From positions 1 to 51,507 of the forward strand of contig NZ_CABVHQ010000044.1 of NCBI RefSeq assembly GCF_902497895.1: a stretch of DNA of 51,507 nt, given 5' to 3'. Each line of letters opens with the position of its first letter. Positions within the stretch are counted from its first letter, which is position 1. The stretch comes from Pseudomonas fluorescens (lineage in GTDB: Bacteria; Pseudomonadota; Gammaproteobacteria; Pseudomonadales; Pseudomonadaceae). The notes beneath the pieces are model-generated. The model did no database searches. It had not been told where the DNA came from and saw nothing but the letters and a program-made list of their open reading frames with translations. Below, one piece after another: positions 25,049-34,492 of the stretch. The position numbers and the translations under genes are program-made.

Positions 25049-26068
25049 TCAATACTGATTGGGTTCCATTTCCAGCTGGACCTTGAAGCGTTCGGCAATG
25101 TCTTTCTGGATTCGTTGTGCCAGGTGCAACAACTCCAGCCCGGTCGCCGCACCATAATTGACCAGCACCAGCGCCTGCAGTCGATGCACGCCGGCATCGG
25201 CCTCACGAAAGCCCTTCCAGCCAGCGCGCTCGATCAACCAGCCGGCCGCCAGTTTCATTTGCCCGTCGGCCTGTGGATAAGCCACCAGATCGGGGTACTC
25301 GAGTTTAAGCTCGGCAACCAACGCCGCCGCTACCAACGGATTCTTGAAAAAGCTGCCGGCATTGCCAAGCACTGCCGGATCAGGCAGCTTTTCGCTGCGA
25401 ATGCTGCAAATGGCCTGGCTGACATCGCTGGCCGTCGGATGGCCGATGCCCTGTTCGTTCAAGCGTTGACGAACCGGGCCGTATTCCAGGTGCAGATGCT
25501 CGACGCGATTCAAGGCAAACCGCACCCGCAGAATCACCCAACGCCCGGCCTCATGCTTGAACAGGCTGTCGCGGTAGGCAAAGTTGCACTCAGCCAAAGT
25601 GAAATCCCGCAGCTCGCCAGTCTGGCGGTCCAACGCGGTCAAACCGGCGAACACGTCCTTGATCTCGACACCGTAGGCGCCGATGTTCTGCATTGGCGCA
25701 GCGCCCACCGTGCCAGGAATCAGACTGAGATTCTCCAGGCCCGACAGCCCCTGCTCCAGGGTCCATTGCACGAACGGGTGCCAGGTTTCGCCGGCCTCGG
25801 CCTCGACCACCACCAGGCTGGCGTCGTCACTCAACAGGCGAATGCCGCGGGTGGCCATGCGCAGTACCAACGCCGGGATATCAGCGGTGAGCAACAGGTT
25901 GCTGCCACCACCAATCACCAGCAGCGGCAATCCCTGTTCAGATGCATAAGCCAGCGCTTCGCGGACGTCGGCGTCGCTGTGGGCCTGGGCAAACACCTGC
26001 GCACGGACATCAACGCCAAAGGTGTTGAACGGTTTCAGAGAAACCTGGGGTTGCACTTGCAAGGTCAT
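25049..26068 (-). CDS. murB: UDP-N-acetylenolpyruvoylglucosamine reductase
   Basis: A 339-residue flavoenzyme making UDP-MurNAc. FAD-binding LPLLVIGGGSNLL, the IGAYGVEIKD loop and the proton-donor serine in GSFFKNP are visible. Length fits type I MurB. It is the last gene of the lpxK-kdsB string and overlaps the phosphatase gene by 4 nt. Confidence 0.95.
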   Translation of the reverse strand: MTLQVQPQVSLKPFNTFGVDVRAQVFAQAHSDADVREALAYASEQGLPLLVIGGGSNLLLTADIPALVLRMATRGIRLLSDDASLVVVEAEAGETWHPFVQWTLEQGLSGLENLSLIPGTVGAAPMQNIGAYGVEIKDVFAGLTALDRQTGELRDFTLAECNFAYRDSLFKHEAGRWVILRVRFALNRVEHLHLEYGPVRQRLNEQGIGHPTASDVSQAICSIRSEKLPDPAVLGNAGSFFKNPLVAAALVAELKLEYPDLVAYPQADGQMKLAAGWLIERAGWKGFREADAGVHRLQALVLVNYGAATGLELLHLAQRIQKDIAERFKVQLEMEPNQY

Positions 26069-26529
26069 AACCGTCCCTTTAATTCGAGCACCAGCAAATC
26101 GCTGGCGCGCTCGATCAAATCCAGCACCTGCTCGAAACCCTGATCGCCGTCGTAATAAGGATCCGGCACTTCATCCACCACTGACTCATAGCGACGCAGG
26201 AACAGGTCCAGCTCAGCCTTGCCCTTGGCCGGTTGCAGGGCCTGGAGGTTGCGCAGGTTGCTCTGGTCCATCGCCAGGATCAGGTCGTAGCTGGCAAAGT
26301 CAGCGCGTGTCACTTGCTGGGCGCGCTGTGCCGACAAATCGTAGCCGCGCAACCTGGCGGCGGCCTGACTGCGCTTGTCCGGCGCCTTGCCGATATGCCA
26401 TTCGCCGGTGCCGGCGGAGGCGACCTCCACCTGATCCGCCAACCCCGCTTCACGTAACTTGTGGCGCAACACGCCTTCGGCCGTGGGCGAACGACAAATG
26501 TTGCCCAGGCAGACAAACAGAACCCGCAT
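26065..26529 (-). CDS. low-molecular-weight protein-tyrosine phosphatase
   Basis: A 154-residue LMW-PTP. The P-loop CLGNICRSP (C8 nucleophile, R14) is at the N-terminus and the general acid is in DPYYDGDQGF. The ATG overlaps the kdsB stop (TGATG). Relatives dephosphorylate exopolysaccharide tyrosine kinases, but no such kinase is in this window. Confidence 0.92.
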   Translation of the reverse strand: MRVLFVCLGNICRSPTAEGVLRHKLREAGLADQVEVASAGTGEWHIGKAPDKRSQAAARLRGYDLSAQRAQQVTRADFASYDLILAMDQSNLRNLQALQPAKGKAELDLFLRRYESVVDEVPDPYYDGDQGFEQVLDLIERASDLLVLELKGRL

Positions 26530-27293
26530 CAAGCCTCCAGCAGGCGCCGAACGCGCTCGAGGTCTTCAGCGGTATCGACGCCCGCCGGGGGTGCTTGCAC
26601 TGCGTCGCCGACGTGAATCCGCACGCCGTGCCAGAGTGCGCGCAATTGTTCCAGGCACTCGGTATTTTCCAGCCAGCACGGGCCCCAGCTGACGAAGTCA
26701 TGCAGGAAACCAGTGCGGTAGGCGTAGATCCCGATATGTCGGCGATAAGGCACGCCGGCCGGCAATTGCTCGCGGCGCTTGGCGAAGTCGTCCCGGGCCC
26801 AGGGCAACGTGGCGCGACTGAAGGTCAACGCCAGGCCATTGAGATCGCTGACCACTTTGACCACATTGGTATTGAACAGGGTTTCAATGTCTTCGATCGG
26901 CTCGGCCAGGGTCGACATGCGTGCTTCGGGGTGAGCTGCCAGGTTGGCTGCGACCTGATCGATCACTGCCGGTGGAATCATCGGCTCGTCACCCTGCACG
27001 TTGACCACGATCGCATCGGCGGCCAGACCCAATTGCGTGGCGACTTCGGCCAAGCGATCGGTACCGGAGACGTGATCCTCACGGGTCAGCACCACTTCGG
27101 CGCCAAACGCCTTGCAGGCTTCGACAATGCGCGCATCGTCAGTGGCGACCACCACTCGCTGGGCATTGCTTTTACAGGCTTGCTCCCAGACATGCTGGAT
27201 CATCGGCTTGCCGGCGATCATCTGCAGCGGTTTGCCGGGCAGGCGGGTGGAGGCGAAACGGGACGGAATGACAACGGTGAAGGCTGGGGTCAT
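26529..27293 (-). CDS. kdsB: 3-deoxy-manno-octulosonate cytidylyltransferase
   Basis: A 254-residue CMP-Kdo synthetase that activates Kdo for lipopolysaccharide. IPSRFASTRLPGKPL is the nucleotide-binding signature and NVQGDEPMI holds the metal ligand. The start overlaps the ycaR stop by 4 nt. Confidence 0.96.
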   Translation of the reverse strand: MTPAFTVVIPSRFASTRLPGKPLQMIAGKPMIQHVWEQACKSNAQRVVVATDDARIVEACKAFGAEVVLTREDHVSGTDRLAEVATQLGLAADAIVVNVQGDEPMIPPAVIDQVAANLAAHPEARMSTLAEPIEDIETLFNTNVVKVVSDLNGLALTFSRATLPWARDDFAKRREQLPAGVPYRRHIGIYAYRTGFLHDFVSWGPCWLENTECLEQLRALWHGVRIHVGDAVQAPPAGVDTAEDLERVRRLLEA

Positions 27294-27475
27294 TTGTCCA
27301 GTCGCTCATCAGTGCTGAGGGTACGGGCTTCGCTTTCGAGCATCACCGGAATGCCATCACGAATCGGGTAAGCCAGACCGGCGCCCTTGCTGATCAGCTC
27401 GGTTTTATCGGCACTGAGCTTCAGCGGACCTTTACAGACCGGGCAGGCAAGGATGTCGAGCAATTTGGTGTCCAT
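27290..27475 (-). CDS. Trm112/YcaR family small zinc-ribbon-like protein
   Basis: A 61-residue protein starting MDTKLLDILACPVCKGPL, with the CPVC pair. It is related to YcaR of the E. coli lpxK-ycaR-kdsB operon and to the Trm112 methyltransferase activator family. Function in bacteria is uncertain. Its place between lpxK and kdsB is strongly conserved. The open frame extends upstream into lpxK, but this ATG gives the family N-terminus. Confidence 0.93.
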   Translation of the reverse strand: MDTKLLDILACPVCKGPLKLSADKTELISKGAGLAYPIRDGIPVMLESEARTLSTDERLDK

Positions 27476-27495
27476 GAAAACTCCCTGGAAAAGCG

Positions 27496-28506
27496 TTAAG
27501 GCAAAAGACGATCCGGCAACAAGCGCATCAACTGCGTATCGAACCAGGCCACGAAGGCCTCGGACGGCACCGCGTCGACTGCCAGGTACCACCAGTCGGC
27601 TGCCGCGAACCCACGGCACTTGACCGCATCTTTCTCGGTCATGACCAGCGGCAATGGCGGCATGAAATTCAAGGTCTGCACGCTGTACTCGGCGTGGTCG
27701 GCAAAAGCATGCGGGACTGGCCGCCAGTGTAGCGTTTCAAGCGTGTCGAAGAAACGTTGCGGGTTGCCGATGCCGGCCACCGCATGCATGAATTGCCCGG
27801 GAGGAAAGTGGTCCAGCGGGAGACGCTCGCCGGTCAGTAGATTGACCAGCGCAGTCGGTTCGAGCTGGAAGGCAAAACCGTCGTCGCGGTCGGCCCGGGC
27901 GCCGTTATAGAGCACGGCATCGACGCTTTGCAGGCGTTCGATCGGTTCGCGCAACGGTCCCGCCGGCAGACAGCGCTGGTTGCCCAGGCCACGCGCAGCA
28001 TCGATCAGCACCAGTTCAAGGTCGCGGGCCATGCGGTAATGCTGCATGCCGTCGTCAGAGAGGATCAGGTCCAGCGGCTCGCTGGCCAGCAGCGCCTGCA
28101 CGGCGCGGCTACGATCCGGGTCGATCATCAGCGGTACGCCGCTGCGCTGGACAATCAGCAGCGGCTCGTCACCGGCGACTTCAGCGGCTTGCTCGGCCTC
28201 GACCCGCCATGGCAGGTGCGGTGGCTTGGCACCATAACCGCGGCTGACCACGCCGACCCGCAGACCACTGCGCTGACAATGCTCGATCAACCAGAGAATC
28301 AGCGGCGTCTTGCCAGTGCCGCCCACGGTGATATTGCCCACCACCACCAACGGCACAGGCGGTTGGTAGATGTCACCCTCACCGGCGAGAAAACGTGCGC
28401 GCTTGCGCATCACTACGCCTCGATACAGCCATTCCAGCGGCTGCAGCACCCTCAGCGCAGGATGGCCGGCATACCAGGCGGCGAGCAAACGATCGGAAAG
28501 GGCCAT
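27496..28506 (-). CDS. lpxK: tetraacyldisaccharide 4'-kinase
   Basis: A 336-residue lipid A kinase. An N-terminal amphipathic or membrane segment is followed by the Walker A motif in NITVGGTGKTPL and a DDGMQH motif typical of LpxK. It phosphorylates the lipid A disaccharide at the 4' position at the inner membrane. It overlaps exbD by 1 nt. Confidence 0.96.
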   Translation of the reverse strand: MALSDRLLAAWYAGHPALRVLQPLEWLYRGVVMRKRARFLAGEGDIYQPPVPLVVVGNITVGGTGKTPLILWLIEHCQRSGLRVGVVSRGYGAKPPHLPWRVEAEQAAEVAGDEPLLIVQRSGVPLMIDPDRSRAVQALLASEPLDLILSDDGMQHYRMARDLELVLIDAARGLGNQRCLPAGPLREPIERLQSVDAVLYNGARADRDDGFAFQLEPTALVNLLTGERLPLDHFPPGQFMHAVAGIGNPQRFFDTLETLHWRPVPHAFADHAEYSVQTLNFMPPLPLVMTEKDAVKCRGFAAADWWYLAVDAVPSEAFVAWFDTQLMRLLPDRLLP

Positions 28507-28934
28507 CAGGGAGTCGGCGCCGCCTCGACGGTGGTCATGCGCAAGTGACTGAAGCCAAGCTTGCCGGCTGCATCCATCGCGATGATCACAGCCTTGTGCT
28601 GGGCTTTGCCGTCAGCGCTGATCGACAGGGGCAGCGTGGTATCGCCAGCGGACTCCTTCTGCAAGGCCTCTATCAGGCTGGCCAGGTCACTTTTCGGTAG
28701 CAACTGATTGTTCAGGCTGAACACGCCGTCGGCGCTGATGGCGATGTCCAGGTGCTTGGCTTGTTGATCCTCGGCGGGCGAGCCGCTGACCGCTTCCGGC
28801 AGTTCGACGCGCAGCTGGGTTTCACGGGTAAAGGTGGTGGTGACGACGAAAAACAGCAACAGGATAAACACCACGTCGATCAGCGACGCGAGGTTGATAT
28901 CGATCGTCTCCCGCGGTTTGCGGCGAAATTTCAC
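28506..28934 (-). CDS. exbD: ExbD/TolR family biopolymer transport protein
   Basis: A 142-residue protein with a short cytoplasmic start, one membrane segment (LASLIDVVFILLLFFVVTT) holding the conserved aspartate D17, and a periplasmic domain. With ExbB it forms a proton-driven motor. GTG start overlapping exbB by 4 nt. Close to lpxK, so a role in lipid or envelope transport rather than TonB energisation is possible. Confidence 0.93.
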   Translation of the reverse strand: MKFRRKPRETIDINLASLIDVVFILLLFFVVTTTFTRETQLRVELPEAVSGSPAEDQQAKHLDIAISADGVFSLNNQLLPKSDLASLIEALQKESAGDTTLPLSISADGKAQHKAVIIAMDAAGKLGFSHLRMTTVEAAPTP

Positions 28935-29569
28935 GCTTTTTTGCCCTCGGCCAGATCCACGTCACGGTCGCCCTGTACCACCTCGACCAGTTTGATCGCT
29001 TCCTGCTCCATACCCACCACCAGTTCATCGACCCGACGTTGCAGGAAACGGTGGAAGAACACGGCTGGAATACCCACCATCAAGCCTGCGGCCGTGGTGA
29101 TCAGCGCCTTGGAGATACCACCGGCCAGCACCGCGGCATTGGTGCTCATGCCCGAGCCCATGAATGCGCTGAAAATATCGATCATGCCCAGGACCGTACC
29201 CAACAACCCCAGCAGCGGCGCCATGGCGGCGATGGTGCCCAGTGCGTTGAGGTAGCGTTCGAGTTCATGGATGACCCGCGCGGCGGCTTCTTCGATGCAC
29301 TCTTTCATGATCTCGCGGCCGTGCCTGGAGTTTGCCAGGCCCGCGGCCATGATCTCGCCCAATGGGGAATGGGCGCGCAGTTCCCTGAGTTTGTCTTTAT
29401 TGAGTTGCTTGTCCTTGATCCAGACCCAGACCTGCCCCAGCAAATGATCCGGGGAAACGCGGCTGGCCCGCAGGGTCCACAGACGCTCGGCAACGATGGC
29501 CAGCGCCGCAATGGAACTCAGGATGATCGGCAGCATCATCCAGCCGCCGGATTTGACCAATTCCCACAC
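28931..29569 (-). CDS. exbB: MotA/TolQ/ExbB proton channel family protein
   Basis: A 212-residue inner-membrane protein with a first membrane segment at about 10-28 and a pair around 110-185 (ALGTIAAMAPLLGLLGTVLG is the family signature). It starts at GTG with GAGGGG 9 nt upstream. It is the first gene of the exbB-exbD-lpxK-ycaR-kdsB-PTP-murB unit, 89 bp after comEC. Confidence 0.94.
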   Translation of the reverse strand: MWELVKSGGWMMLPIILSSIAALAIVAERLWTLRASRVSPDHLLGQVWVWIKDKQLNKDKLRELRAHSPLGEIMAAGLANSRHGREIMKECIEEAAARVIHELERYLNALGTIAAMAPLLGLLGTVLGMIDIFSAFMGSGMSTNAAVLAGGISKALITTAAGLMVGIPAVFFHRFLQRRVDELVVGMEQEAIKLVEVVQGDRDVDLAEGKKA

Positions 29570-29658
29570 AGTGACAGCCCCCTCGAAAAAAGTGGCTCAC
29601 TCTAACATAGGGGGTCGATGCACCGAAGTACGCTATGTCGCATGGGATTTAGTCCTCT

Positions 29659-31893
29659 TTACCTGTTCTGCGACGGTGCCTCACGCCAAAAGCGCCGCTG
29701 GTCGCGCAATCCCCGGGGCCCGTCGAAAGTCCCGAGCTGCAGACGCAGCGCGCCTTGTTCAACGCTGTCATAGGCCTGAATGCCCAACTCCCGGTAACGC
29801 TGCAGCACCTCGGGGTGCGGATGGCCGAAACTGTTACCGAGCCCCCGGGAGATCAACGATGCCTTGGGCCGCAGCACCTCGAGAAACTCCCGGGACGACG
29901 AACTGCGGCTGCCGTGATGAGGCGCCTGCAACCAGTCCACCGGTTGCGCCATGGGACTTTTGAGCAGGGCCCGCTCGGCGCGGGCGTCGATGTCTCCTGC
30001 CAACAACAGGCGTTCGTCCTTGGCCTCGACCCGTAACACGCAGGAATGCTGGTTGCTGTCACCGGCGGCCGACCATTGCCACAGGGAAAACCTGACCCCA
30101 TCCCATTCCCAGTTCTCGCCGGTCATACAAGACTCAGCCTGCAGCACGCCGGGCAGGTCACCCGGCTCGCCACTGAGCACCCGCTTGACCGGCAACCCGC
30201 GATGCACTGCAACGGCGCCACCGGCATGGTCGGCATGGGCATGGCTGATCAGCAGCAGATCCAGCTCGCGGATTCCCAGCTTGCGCAAGGTCGGCAACAC
30301 CACTCGCGCCCCCAGGTCATGCTCGGCGAAACGCGGACCGGCGTCGTAGAGCATCGCGTGCTGGCGAGTTCGCAGGATATAGGCCAGACCCTGACCCACA
30401 TCCAGCTGCCAGACTTCCACCTCGCCCACCGGCACCTTGGCGCCTGGCGCAAAAACGGCCAGCAACAGCATCGGCCAACCCAGCAATCGCAACGGTATGC
30501 CTTTGGGCAACAGCAGCAGCACCGCCCCCAGGCCACTCAGCGCCCAGGCCCAGACCGGCAGCGCCTGCGGGACCCAGGCCGGCAGACCGGCGGCCATCAG
30601 GCCCAGTACCTGGAACAAACCGTCGAGCAGGCCGCCGGCTACCCACAACAGCCCTTCGCCGAGATACGGCACCGCTAGCAATACGGTACCCAGCAAGGCC
30701 AGGGGTAATACCGCGAGACTGATCCAGGGCACCGCCAGCAGATTGACCAACGGTCCGCTGAGGCTGACCGGCAGGCCGAGAATCAGCAGCATCGGCAACA
30801 AGCCGATAGCGATCAGCCACTGGGCACGACTCCAGGCCTGCCACCACTGCCAGGCGCCCAGCCGACCGCTGAAGGTAAAAATCAGTACCGCCACCGCAGC
30901 GAAGGACAGCCAGAACCCCGGCTGCAAGCTGGCCAGGGGCTCCAGAATCAACACCCCGTTCAGCGCCAGCAGCAGCGGCCACCAGGCTCCCAGATGACGG
31001 AAGCGCAACCGCCAGAGCAATACCAGACCGAGCATCACACAGGCCCGTTGCACCGGAACCTGAAAACCGGCCAACAGGCCATAGCCGAGCGCCGCGGCAA
31101 ATGCCAGACCGCACGCCCAGGGCAACCAGGGCCAACTTCGAGGCCAGCAGCCATAACGTGCCAGACCGGCGACCAAGGCGTAGATCAATCCGGCCAGCAA
31201 CCCGATGTGCTGACCGGAAATCACCAGCAAGTGCACCGTGCCGGTGTCCTGCAGCACGCGCCAATCCTGTGTGGTCAGGCCGGAACCATCACCCAGTACC
31301 AGCGCGGCCAGGGCACCGGCGCGGCCGTTGGCGTCGACATCCAGCAAGCGCTGGCGGAGTCGGTCGCGCCACGCCCACTGCGCCGGGGCCAGCAATTGAC
31401 CGTCCTTGACCGATCCAGTGGCACCGATTCGCCTGGCCAACAATTCGGCTTCGGCATCGTTGCCGTGGGGATTGAGTAATCCATGGGGCCGCTTGAGCTT
31501 GACCGCCAGGCGCCAGCGCTCGCCACTCTTGACCGGCGGCCCGCCGTGCCAGCTCAGGCGCATTCGCCGGGGCAGCACACCCCGCCGCGACTGGCTGTCC
31601 AGCAGTTCGAAGCGCACGGACTGACCGTTGCTCTGCGGCAAACCCGTCACCCGCCCTTCAAGCCACAGGGTTTTCCCGTCGAGACTGGGCGACAGACGAT
31701 CATCGAGTGCCCACTGCGCCGAGAGACAGGCCCAAGCCAGGCCGAGCAGGAAAAATGCCAGTGGATAAGTGCGAAACGGCAACAACATCAGCGCCACTAC
31801 CGGCAGCATCAGCAATAACCCGACCGGCGGCAACCACGGTAAAAACCGCAAAGCCAGAAGACCCAGCGCGAGCGCGAACATCCCTATGCGCAT
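29659..31893 (-). CDS. comEC: DNA internalization-related competence protein ComEC/Rec2
   Basis: A 744-residue membrane protein. An N-terminal hydrophobic pair and DUF4131-like region (to about 200) are followed by the polytopic Competence domain (about 210-480) and a C-terminal metallo-beta-lactamase domain with SHAHADHAGG. It forms the channel that carries single-stranded DNA into the cytoplasm. Full length and apparently intact. Confidence 0.94.
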   Translation of the reverse strand: MRIGMFALALGLLALRFLPWLPPVGLLLMLPVVALMLLPFRTYPLAFFLLGLAWACLSAQWALDDRLSPSLDGKTLWLEGRVTGLPQSNGQSVRFELLDSQSRRGVLPRRMRLSWHGGPPVKSGERWRLAVKLKRPHGLLNPHGNDAEAELLARRIGATGSVKDGQLLAPAQWAWRDRLRQRLLDVDANGRAGALAALVLGDGSGLTTQDWRVLQDTGTVHLLVISGQHIGLLAGLIYALVAGLARYGCWPRSWPWLPWACGLAFAAALGYGLLAGFQVPVQRACVMLGLVLLWRLRFRHLGAWWPLLLALNGVLILEPLASLQPGFWLSFAAVAVLIFTFSGRLGAWQWWQAWSRAQWLIAIGLLPMLLILGLPVSLSGPLVNLLAVPWISLAVLPLALLGTVLLAVPYLGEGLLWVAGGLLDGLFQVLGLMAAGLPAWVPQALPVWAWALSGLGAVLLLLPKGIPLRLLGWPMLLLAVFAPGAKVPVGEVEVWQLDVGQGLAYILRTRQHAMLYDAGPRFAEHDLGARVVLPTLRKLGIRELDLLLISHAHADHAGGAVAVHRGLPVKRVLSGEPGDLPGVLQAESCMTGENWEWDGVRFSLWQWSAAGDSNQHSCVLRVEAKDERLLLAGDIDARAERALLKSPMAQPVDWLQAPHHGSRSSSSREFLEVLRPKASLISRGLGNSFGHPHPEVLQRYRELGIQAYDSVEQGALRLQLGTFDGPRGLRDQRRFWREAPSQNR

Positions 31894-32028
31894 ACAACCA
31901 TCCTTGAGCGATCCCCCTCTTGGATTAGCTGACCTGCAGGTACGCCGTTTTATTAATTGTCACAAAGTCTGAATTTGCCTTCGGGAGAATCCGGGCATAC
32001 TGGTCGCCTGAACCGACCGAGAACCCCA

Positions 32029-32544
32029 ATGCCCCGGCGCCTATTCAAACGCTACATGCCAGACCCGACCAGCATCAGGGAACACAAGTCCTTACGCTTT
32101 CTCGGCAAGCTGCTGCATGACCCGAACCTCTGGCACCTCAATCGCCACTCGGTGGCACGGGCGATGGCCATCGGGCTGTTTGCCGCGTTCATACCGATTC
32201 CGTTGCAAATGCTGCTGGCGGCCTTTCTGGCCATTGCTGTGCGCGGCAACCTGCCGATTGCCGTCAGTCTGGTCTGGCTGACCAACCCCATCACTATGCC
32301 GCCAGTGTTCTTTTTCACCTATCAGATCGGCGCCTGGCTAATGAACTCCCCCGCCAGAACCCTGCCTGACGAGTTGACCTGGGAGTGGATCAGCGGGCAG
32401 TTGTCGACCCTGTGGCAGCCTTTCCTGCTCGGCTCGGTCGTCGCCGGCCTGGTGCTGGGTGCCCTCGCCTATTGCCTGACCATGGTCTATTGGCGCTGGT
32501 GGGTCGGCCGGCAATGGAAGAAGCGCAAGAAAAACCGCCTGTAG
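32029..32544 (+). CDS. DUF2062 domain membrane protein
   Basis: A 171-residue protein with two or three hydrophobic segments (about 46-75, 81-105 and 140-160) and a basic C-terminus. The RAMAIGLFAAFIPIPLQM and TNPITMPPVF motifs are typical of DUF2062. Function unknown; relatives sit near comEC or envelope genes. Its TAG stop belongs to a REP element that starts at the same place. Confidence 0.9.
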   Translation: MPRRLFKRYMPDPTSIREHKSLRFLGKLLHDPNLWHLNRHSVARAMAIGLFAAFIPIPLQMLLAAFLAIAVRGNLPIAVSLVWLTNPITMPPVFFFTYQIGAWLMNSPARTLPDELTWEWISGQLSTLWQPFLLGSVVAGLVLGALAYCLTMVYWRWWVGRQWKKRKKNRL

Positions 32545-32654
32545 GCGCTGCCGCAGGCTGCGATCTTTTGATCTTCGGCGCCTATGCGACTGTTGAAGGT
32601 GCCGGGGGAAGCCAAAGAACAATATCAAAAGATCGCAGCCTGCGGCAGCGCCTA
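32541..32654. repeat. REPIN filling the gap between convergent genes and supplying both stops
   Basis: Left arm GTAGGCGCTGCCGCAGGCTG from 32541 and inverted right arm ending at 32654, of the AAAAGATCGCAGCCTGCGGC family. The GTAG end forms the TAG stop of the DUF2062 gene (32542-32544) and, on the other strand, the TAG stop of the ABC permease gene (32654-32652). Confidence 0.9.
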
Positions 32655-33431
32655 CGTGCGCATGCCACGGCCGCTGACCAGCAGCCGGGCACATCCAACG
32701 TACAGCACCACCGTCGCGACCAGCATGAAGGTGATGGCCACGCTGATCCTGATATCCGAGACCCCAAGAATACCGTAGCGGAAGGCGTTGACCATATGCA
32801 GCACCGGGTTGGCCAGCGACACGGTCTGCCAGAACGGCGGCAACAGGCTGATCGAGTAGAACACCCCGCCCAGGTAAGTCAGCGGTGTCAGCACGAAGGT
32901 CGGGATAATCGAGATGTCGTCGAAGTTGCGCGCGAACACGGCGTTGATAAAGCCCAGCAGCGAGAAGATCGTCGCGGTCAGTACCACCACCAGAATGGTC
33001 ACGCCCAGGTGATGCACCTGCAGGTCGGTGAAGAACAGCGAAAGCATTGTCACGATCACCCCGACCATCAGCCCGCGCAACACACCACCCAGTGTGTAGC
33101 CAATCAGAATGGTGTGTGGTGAAACCGGCGAGACCATCAGTTCTTCGATGGAGCGCTGGAACTTGCTGCCGAAGAAACTCGAGACCACGTTGCCGTAGGA
33201 GTTGGTGATCACCGACATCATGATCAGCCCGGGCACGATGTATTCCATATAGGTGAAACCACCCATATCACCGATCTGCCGACCGATCAGATTACCGAAG
33301 ATCACGAAGTACAGAACCATGGTGATCGCTGGTGGCAGCAGAGTCTGCGGCCAGATCCGGGTAAAGCGCCGGACTTCACGATAGACGATGGTATTCAGTG
33401 CGACGAGGTTGGGTTGCAGCTCGGAACTCAT
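32652..33431 (-). CDS. ABC-2 type transporter permease (YadH-like)
   Basis: A 259-residue inner-membrane protein with six predicted hydrophobic segments and the ABC-2 motif around the fifth (FVLTPLTYLGGVFYSI). Together with the ATPase gene upstream it forms an exporter of the YadGH type. Substrate unknown. The start overlaps the ATPase stop (4 nt). The stop codon lies inside a REP. Confidence 0.93.
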   Translation of the reverse strand: MSSELQPNLVALNTIVYREVRRFTRIWPQTLLPPAITMVLYFVIFGNLIGRQIGDMGGFTYMEYIVPGLIMMSVITNSYGNVVSSFFGSKFQRSIEELMVSPVSPHTILIGYTLGGVLRGLMVGVIVTMLSLFFTDLQVHHLGVTILVVVLTATIFSLLGFINAVFARNFDDISIIPTFVLTPLTYLGGVFYSISLLPPFWQTVSLANPVLHMVNAFRYGILGVSDIRISVAITFMLVATVVLYVGCARLLVSGRGMRT

Positions 33432-34360
33432 ACTGCCACCTTCGCCAGATTTTTCTCCACCAGGGACACGAACAACTCCTCGAGGCGATTGGTTTTATTA
33501 CGCAGGCTCAACACTTCGATGTTCTGTGCCGCCAGTTGGCCGAACAGCGCGGTGATGCCCACCGCTTTATCGACCTGGACTTCCAGGGTGTGGCCGTCAA
33601 CCAGGCGGTTCGGATAGCCGATCAGCTGCGGCGCAACCTTCGTGTCGTTCTTCAGGTCGAGCAGGAAGGTCTCGACATGCAGCTGGCTGAGCAACTGGCG
33701 CATGCTGGTGTTCTCGACAATCGTGCCGTGGTCGATGATGCCGATATTGCGGCACAGCTGCTCAGCCTCCTCCAGATAATGAGTGGTGAGGATGATGGTG
33801 ATGCCTTTCTGGTTCAGCTCGGTGAGGAAGGTCCACATCGAGCGACGCAGTTCGATGTCCACCCCGGCCGTCGGTTCGTCGAGGATCAGCAGACGCGGCT
33901 CATGCACCAGCGCCCGGGCGATCATCAACCGACGCTTCATGCCGCCGGACAACGAACGCGACGGCACATCGCGCTTGTCCCACAGACCGAGCTGGGTCAG
34001 GTACTGCTCGGCCCGCTCCTTGGCCACTTTGGGCGGAATGCCGTAATAGCCGGCCTGAGTCACGACAATGTCGAAGGTCTTTTCGAACTGATTGAAGTTG
34101 AACTCTTGCGGCACCACGCCAATGCAGCGCTTGAGCGCGGCTGGCTCGCGGTCGAGGTCATGACCAAAGATATTCACCGTGCCGCTGGTCTTGTTCACCA
34201 GGGTCGAGAGAATGCCGATGGTGGTGGATTTGCCGGCACCGTTGGGGCCGAGCAAGGCGAAAAAGTCACCTTCGGCGACATCCAGATCGATACCACTCAA
34301 GGCCTGGAAACCGTTGCCGTAGGTTTTGGTTAGCTGCCGGATGGACAGAGCGGAACTCAT
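33428..34360 (-). CDS. ABC transporter ATP-binding protein (YadG-like)
   Basis: A 310-residue ATPase. Walker A GPNGAGKST, signature LSGGMKRRLMIARA, Walker B LLILDEPTAGVD and the H-loop TTHYLEEAEQL are all present. The frame is open upstream to 34474, but the ATG before SSALSIRQLTKTYG is the family start. Likely two-gene operon with the permease. Confidence 0.95.
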   Translation of the reverse strand: MSSALSIRQLTKTYGNGFQALSGIDLDVAEGDFFALLGPNGAGKSTTIGILSTLVNKTSGTVNIFGHDLDREPAALKRCIGVVPQEFNFNQFEKTFDIVVTQAGYYGIPPKVAKERAEQYLTQLGLWDKRDVPSRSLSGGMKRRLMIARALVHEPRLLILDEPTAGVDIELRRSMWTFLTELNQKGITIILTTHYLEEAEQLCRNIGIIDHGTIVENTSMRQLLSQLHVETFLLDLKNDTKVAPQLIGYPNRLVDGHTLEVQVDKAVGITALFGQLAAQNIEVLSLRNKTNRLEELFVSLVEKNLAKVAV

Positions 34361-34492
34361 ATCGGATTTACGCACCAGGAAGGGAAGGAAAGTTACAAAT
34401 AAGGGCGGACCGCACGCAATACAACGGCGGCGCAAGACCAATGGTGCTTGTCGACGCCGCACAAGTACAGTCACCTGTATTGATAGTCAGTA

